NCBI GenBank assembly: GCA_017452335.1
Contig: JAFTMP010000225.1
Location: 1 to 10,229, forward strand
Direction: 5' to 3'
Length of the DNA: 10,229 nucleotides
Source of the DNA: Clostridia bacterium
GTDB taxonomy: Bacteria > Bacillota > Clostridia > Oscillospirales > CAG-272
Part shown: positions 6,896 to 10,229 of the stretch, piece after piece
Numbering within the stretch: the stretch's first letter is position 1
How the letters are laid out: each line of letters starts with the position of its first letter
The notes under the pieces: generated by a model
The model's input: the letters and a program-made list of their open reading frames with translations, nothing else
Told to the model about the DNA's origin: nothing
Databases searched by the model: none
Translations under genes and position numbers: made by a program

Positions 6896-9619
6896 ATGAT
6901 GAAAAAGATAACGATCGTGAGTGCGTTTCTTTTGGTGCTGTTGATGATTTCGGTTGTATTTGTTGGTTGTAACAACAATAAGATCGTGGCAACAGGCAGT
7001 GATGTAGGCGGGGAGAGTTCAGAATCCTCAGAGCCTGTGGAGCAAGAGGATCTTTTTAAGATCTTTGCCGCCGATGGAATCGTGGTGCTGGAAAGCGGAA
7101 ACACCTTTACCATTGAGGTGGGCAATGAGACCACTGTTTTGCAGTTACATAAATATGTAACGGTTGCCGAGGGTATTAAGTGGATGGTTGCTTCCGACAT
7201 CAGCATGCAGGACGAGATCAAGAACAAGATCTTGTCTTTGGAAGAGGGCGACAATCTGTTTTACGTGTATTGCTATACCGATGATGAATCGGTAATGGAA
7301 AATTACGTGGTGAAGATTCACCGCCAGGGTAGCTACGATGTGACCTTTGAGGGGATCAGCGCCAAGCAGACGGTGACCGAAGGGGCGTATGCCAAGGAGC
7401 CCTCGGAAAAGCCCGCAAAGGAAGGCTATGAGTTTGCAGGCTGGGATTTTGATTTTACAAAGCCCGTGAAGTCCGATGTAACCGTTTATGCAAAATGGAC
7501 GCCTAAGAGCTATAAGATCACCTATGATGCAGGACTTGGTACGCTGGAGGGAAGCAAAACCGTAACGGTTGTATATGGTGAGGAGATCACCTTGGCGGTT
7601 CCTCAAAGAGACGGCTTCATTTTTGCAGACTGGTACTATGGCGAGGAGTGCGTGAAGTCCGGTGTGTGGATGATCACTTCCGATGTTACGCTGAGCGCCC
7701 GTTGGGCAAACGACAGCTATACCGTAACCTTCAATCCCAATGGCGGTACGATGAATGCTTCTACCGTGGTGGAGGTTTCATACGGTGCACCGATCGTTTT
7801 CCCTGTTCCCGTAAAGGATGGCTTTACCTTTGGCGGATGGTATGACGGCGAAACACTCTGTCTTGACGGAACGTACGATTATACAAAGGATCTGAACCTG
7901 GTAGCGAAATGGAACGAGCGTTCCTCCACGCTGACCTTCTTTGAAAACGGCGGAAGCAAAAACTCTTATACCGAAACTCTGCCCTTTGGCAGTACGCTTC
8001 CCATACCCGTACGAAGCGGCTTTACCTTTGGCGGATGGTTTTCCGATATAGAGCTGACCAAGCCCGTCACCTCCGTTCCCGATGAGTCTATGCGTCTTTA
8101 CGCGTGGTGGACAGAGGAGGGCAAGCCCGGAGAGTTCATTTATGAAGCATCGGGTATGTCTTATAAAGTGACGGCAAGAGTAGATAAGGAATCTACCAGT
8201 CTTGTACCCGCGTATATCGGTGGCAGAAAGGTGCTGGACGCACTGCCCAGACCCAACCCCGATGCAGGCATCGTGCTGGAGCGCGACAACTTAACTATTA
8301 AGATTGATCGTTTTGTTCAGATCGTTGCCACCTTCATTCCCGAATTTGAAGGGGATGATATGACTTTGACCTATTCCAGCAACAAGCCCGAGGTAGCCAA
8401 TGTGGATAAAAACGGCATGGTTACCGCATATTCTGCAGGTGCTTGTGTTGTGACCATTTGCAACGAAGCGACGGGTTATGAAGCAATTTGCATCATTATC
8501 GTCGATACCACTGCCAAAAATCCCGATGCGCATCTGACGGTTGCACCCAAGGAAGAGCTGTTGCTTCCCGGTGAGGAGCTGGATCTGACCGTTGATTTTG
8601 TGCCTGAATACAGTGACGATGTGACAAAGCTCATCTTCACCTCCACCGTTCCCGAAATTTTAACAGTGGATGACACCGGTAAGGTACAGGCACTGGCTCT
8701 TGGAGAAGGAAAGATCATTGTGACAAATGCTTACGGATCTCTGCAGGCGGTATGCACCTTTACGGTTGTGGAAAAGAAGCCCAACCAAAATCCCGGCATT
8801 ACCTTGGATCAAGAGGCGCTGACCATTTACCTTGGCGAGAATGCTACGGTAAATGCGGTGTTCGTGCCCACTTATGAGGGCGACGATACCACGCTGATCT
8901 GGACCAGCGATAAGCCCGAGATCGCTACCGTAGAAAACGGAAAGATCACTGCTGTGGCAGTTGGTGAGTGCGTGGTAACTGTAGCAAATGCAGACGCAAG
9001 CTACAGCAAGACCGTTGCTGTAAAGGTGGAAAAGAAGGCAAATGAAAATGCCGGAATCACCACCGATGTGGAAGAACTGACCTTGTCGGTGGGTGAACAG
9101 GGAACGATTACGGCAACGTTTATTCCCCTTTACGATGGAGATGATCTGACACTGGTTTGGAGCTGCGACAAGCCTGTGATCGCCACCGTTGAAAACGGAA
9201 AGATCACTGCTGTGGCAGTTGGCGAGTGCGTGGTAACTGTGACCAATATAGATGCAAGCTTCAGCAAGACTGTTGCTGTAAAGGTGGAAAAGAAGGCAAA
9301 CGAAAATGCGGGCATTACCACCGATGTGAACGAGCTGACCTTGACGGTGGGCGACCAGGAAACTGTTACGGCAACATTTGTTCCTGCTTATGAGGGAGAT
9401 GATCTGACACTGACCTGGAGCTGTGACAGCGAGACCGTGGCAAGTGTTGAAAACGGTGTGGTAACGGCGCTGGCAGAGGGTGATTGTGTGATCACTGTAA
9501 CGAATACTGACGGTACTTATCAAGCAACGGTCAGCGTTTCGGTTACGGCTGCTGCTGTAGAGCCCGAATCCGAGCACGAACCTGAACCCGAGCCCGCCGA
9601 GGAGGAATTACCGGCATAA
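6896..9619 (+). CDS. Multidomain surface lipoprotein: cadherin-like, four InlB-type B repeats, five BIG_2 Ig-like domains
   Basis: The product is 907 aa. A lipoprotein signal peptide (MMKKITIV, then a hydrophobic core) ends at FVGC, with Cys25 as the likely lipidated residue. The -3 position is Phe, slightly atypical. A Ser/Glu linker and a cadherin-like beta-sandwich follow (about 50-143, ending NLFYVYCYTDD...YVVKIHR). Four InlB B-type (Flg_new) repeats come next, ending near Trp201, Trp270, Trp339 and Trp405, with GFTFGGW-type cores. Then there are five BIG_2 domains starting near residues 458, 546, 634, 720 and 806 (cores such as WTSDKPEIATVENGKITAV). The last 20 residues are Glu/Pro-rich. 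There is no LPXTG motif and no catalytic domain. The architecture is that of an extended stalk displaying binding modules; no ligand can be named. It has its own promoter (6805-6833) and terminator (9651-9683). Confidence 0.88.
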   Translation: MMKKITIVSAFLLVLLMISVVFVGCNNNKIVATGSDVGGESSESSEPVEQEDLFKIFAADGIVVLESGNTFTIEVGNETTVLQLHKYVTVAEGIKWMVASDISMQDEIKNKILSLEEGDNLFYVYCYTDDESVMENYVVKIHRQGSYDVTFEGISAKQTVTEGAYAKEPSEKPAKEGYEFAGWDFDFTKPVKSDVTVYAKWTPKSYKITYDAGLGTLEGSKTVTVVYGEEITLAVPQRDGFIFADWYYGEECVKSGVWMITSDVTLSARWANDSYTVTFNPNGGTMNASTVVEVSYGAPIVFPVPVKDGFTFGGWYDGETLCLDGTYDYTKDLNLVAKWNERSSTLTFFENGGSKNSYTETLPFGSTLPIPVRSGFTFGGWFSDIELTKPVTSVPDESMRLYAWWTEEGKPGEFIYEASGMSYKVTARVDKESTSLVPAYIGGRKVLDALPRPNPDAGIVLERDNLTIKIDRFVQIVATFIPEFEGDDMTLTYSSNKPEVANVDKNGMVTAYSAGACVVTICNEATGYEAICIIIVDTTAKNPDAHLTVAPKEELLLPGEELDLTVDFVPEYSDDVTKLIFTSTVPEILTVDDTGKVQALALGEGKIIVTNAYGSLQAVCTFTVVEKKPNQNPGITLDQEALTIYLGENATVNAVFVPTYEGDDTTLIWTSDKPEIATVENGKITAVAVGECVVTVANADASYSKTVAVKVEKKANENAGITTDVEELTLSVGEQGTITATFIPLYDGDDLTLVWSCDKPVIATVENGKITAVAVGECVVTVTNIDASFSKTVAVKVEKKANENAGITTDVNELTLTVGDQETVTATFVPAYEGDDLTLTWSCDSETVASVENGVVTALAEGDCVITVTNTDGTYQATVSVSVTAAAVEPESEHEPEPEPAEEELPA
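7334..8110 (+). repeat. Four tandem InlB B-type (Flg_new) repeats within the second lipoprotein
   Basis: Units of about 65-69 codons run from YDVTF to YAKWTP, YKITY to SARWAN, YTVTF to VAKWNE, and STLTF to YAWWTEE. Units 3 and 4 share GFTFGGW exactly, encoded by the same DNA word (GGCTTTACCTTTGGCGGATGG) at 7820 and 8019. These are beta-grasp-like spacer or binding modules common in Firmicutes surface proteins. Confidence 0.75.
8267..9556 (+). repeat. Five tandem BIG_2 domains; last three are 258-bp DNA repeats
   Basis: Domain starts lie at about 8267, 8531, 8795, 9053 and 9311: period 264 bp for the first two steps, then exactly 258 bp (86 codons). Units 3 and 4 are very similar as DNA: 8933-8982 and 9191-9240 differ at one base in 50. 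The connector encoding VAVKVEKKANENAGIT is also shared at the unit 3/4 and unit 4/5 joins. Units 1 and 2 are much more diverged. Confidence 0.85.
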
Positions 9620-9650
9620 GGCAACGGATGGGGAGAAAAATCAAATAAAC

Positions 9651-9687
9651 AAAAGAGGTGTCTTTTTGCGGGACACCTCTTTTTGTT
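9651..9687 (+). terminator. Intrinsic terminator of the InlB/BIG_2 lipoprotein gene
   Basis: A perfect 12-bp stem has arms AAAAGAGGTGTC (9651-9662) and GACACCTCTTTT (9672-9683), with a 9-nt loop, ending in a T-tract. It lies 31 bases past the stop codon at 9617-9619. Confidence 0.9.
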
Positions 9688-9707
9688 CTCATTTTGAACA
9701 AATGCAC

Positions 9708-9736
9708 TTGACAAAGATCAGAAAATACGATATAAT
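9708..9736 (+). promoter_or_regulatory. Perfect-consensus sigma-A promoter for the DUF454 gene
   Basis: TTGACA at 9708-9713 and TATAAT at 9731-9736 with a 17-bp spacer match the vegetative consensus at all 12 positions. Transcription should start near 9743, about 30 bases before the start codon. I see no obvious operator palindrome over it. Confidence 0.9.
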
Positions 9737-9759
9737 TTTCGTGCAAAAATAAACTGTCT

Positions 9760-9765
9760 AAAGGA
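9760..9765 (+). promoter_or_regulatory. Ribosome binding site selecting ATG 9775
   Basis: AAAGGA lies nine bases before ATG 9775 but only three before the in-frame GTG at 9769, so the ATG is the better start. Confidence 0.65.
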
Positions 9766-9774
9766 AGCGTGGAT

Positions 9775-10200
9775 ATGCGTTTAAAAAAGCTTTGTTTGTT
9801 GATCTTGGGATTGATCGCTTTTGTGTTGGGTACAATGGGCGTTTTTTTACCCATCTTGCCTACCGTTCCGCTGTATTTGTTAACGGCGTTTTGCTTTGCG
9901 GCGGCATCTGAGCGTCTATACCGCTGGTTTTTGGGAACAACGCTTTATAAAAAGCACCTAAAGCCCTATCTTGAAGCGGGCGGGCTTTCGCTAAAGGGGA
10001 AAATTTTGTTGATCCTTTTTGTGAGCCTGCAAATAGGCATTGCCGCATACTTGGCAAGGGCGCAGCTTTGGGCGCTGATCGTCCTTTTGGTGCTGTACAT
10101 AGGATTTTTGCTTAGCATGATCTTTGCGGTCAAAACGGTTTCACCTTCCAAAAAACAAGTGAAACTGCATTCAAAAAACGAGTCCGATGAAAAAGGATGA
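9775..10200 (+). CDS. DUF454/YbaN-like small integral membrane protein
   Basis: The product is 141 aa. The N-terminal block GLIAFVLGTMGVFLPILPTVPLYLLTAFCFAAASERLY carries the DUF454 signature (VLGxxGVxLPxLPTxPxxLLxxxCFxxxS) known from E. coli YbaN. Predicted membrane helices are about residues 6-25, 27-44, 77-94 and 98-119. A basic loop around 58-76 includes the Leu-Tyr-Lys-Lys and Lys-Gly-Lys segments. A hydrophilic Lys/Ser/Glu-rich tail (about 120-141) is longer than in YbaN. The family has no established biochemical function. The gene stands alone behind a perfect-consensus promoter, which suggests steady expression. Family assignment is confident; role is unknown. Confidence 0.87.
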   Translation: MRLKKLCLLILGLIAFVLGTMGVFLPILPTVPLYLLTAFCFAAASERLYRWFLGTTLYKKHLKPYLEAGGLSLKGKILLILFVSLQIGIAAYLARAQLWALIVLLVLYIGFLLSMIFAVKTVSPSKKQVKLHSKNESDEKG

Positions 10201-10229
10201 CACTTTAAAGAAAATAGGGGGTGTCTCAA
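10201..10229. other. Non-coding right edge, possibly the first half of a terminator
   Basis: After the DUF454 stop the last 29 bases hold no gene. They end in GGGGGTGTCTCAA, which could be the left arm of a GACACC-type terminator hairpin like the one at 9651-9683, cut off by the window edge. Confidence 0.25.

Noticed and set aside
8795..9556. Regular repeats considered as a CRISPR array
   Set aside because: The 258-bp units are in-frame protein domains, not short direct repeats with unique spacers.
8660..9577. Long 305-codon open frame on the minus strand opposite the BIG_2 repeats
   Set aside because: It mirrors the tandem repeats of the plus-strand gene, has no family resemblance and no ribosome binding site, and the plus frame has a clear signal peptide and domains.
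9557..9619. Sortase anchoring of the second lipoprotein
   Set aside because: The C-terminus is Glu/Pro-rich and ends EELPA; there is no LPXTG-like motif, no hydrophobic helix and no basic tail.

Overview
The window looks like a chromosomal segment of an anaerobic, Gram-positive gut-type Clostridia bacterium (Oscillospirales- or Christensenellales-like; a guess from style). The reasons are moderate GC content, AAGGAG-type ribosome binding sites, sigma-A promoters with 17-nt spacers, hairpin-plus-T terminators, lipoprotein signal peptides, and large BspA-type leucine-rich-repeat and InlB-repeat/Ig-like surface proteins. Nothing indicates a phage, an insertion sequence, a CRISPR array or an RNA gene.

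Left part (1-3101), metabolic and envelope housekeeping. The window opens inside a GH27 alpha-galactosidase-type gene (C-terminal part only). Seventeen bases later comes a membrane-anchored alpha/beta hydrolase, probably in the same operon. Its 3' end overlaps by 26 bp, tail to tail, an N-acetylmuramoyl-L-alanine amidase (Amidase_3) on the minus strand. The amidase is divergent from a TtcA-like PP-loop tRNA thiolation enzyme, with 88 bp between the starts. A strong intrinsic terminator closes the TtcA-like gene.

Middle part (3102-9683), about 6.5 kb for two large predicted surface lipoproteins. The first (1174 aa) has one InlB-type B repeat followed by about 40 LRR_5 (BspA-like) repeats. The second (907 aa) has a cadherin-like domain, four InlB-type B repeats and five bacterial Ig-like (BIG_2) domains, ending in a Glu/Pro-rich tail. 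Each appears to be its own transcription unit: the second has an extended -10 promoter and a clear terminator. They share a lipid anchor and the B-repeat fold, so they could be parts of one cell-surface adhesion or glycan-contact apparatus. That joint role is inferred from domain content and adjacency.

Right part (9684-10229). A perfect-consensus sigma-A promoter drives a small DUF454/YbaN-like four-helix membrane protein. The final 29 bases are non-coding.

No system in the window is plainly new. The best candidates for a second look are the lipoprotein pair, the nearly identical 258-bp tandem repeats in the second one, the amidase with no export signal, and the layered terminator/promoter/leader hairpin ahead of the LRR gene.
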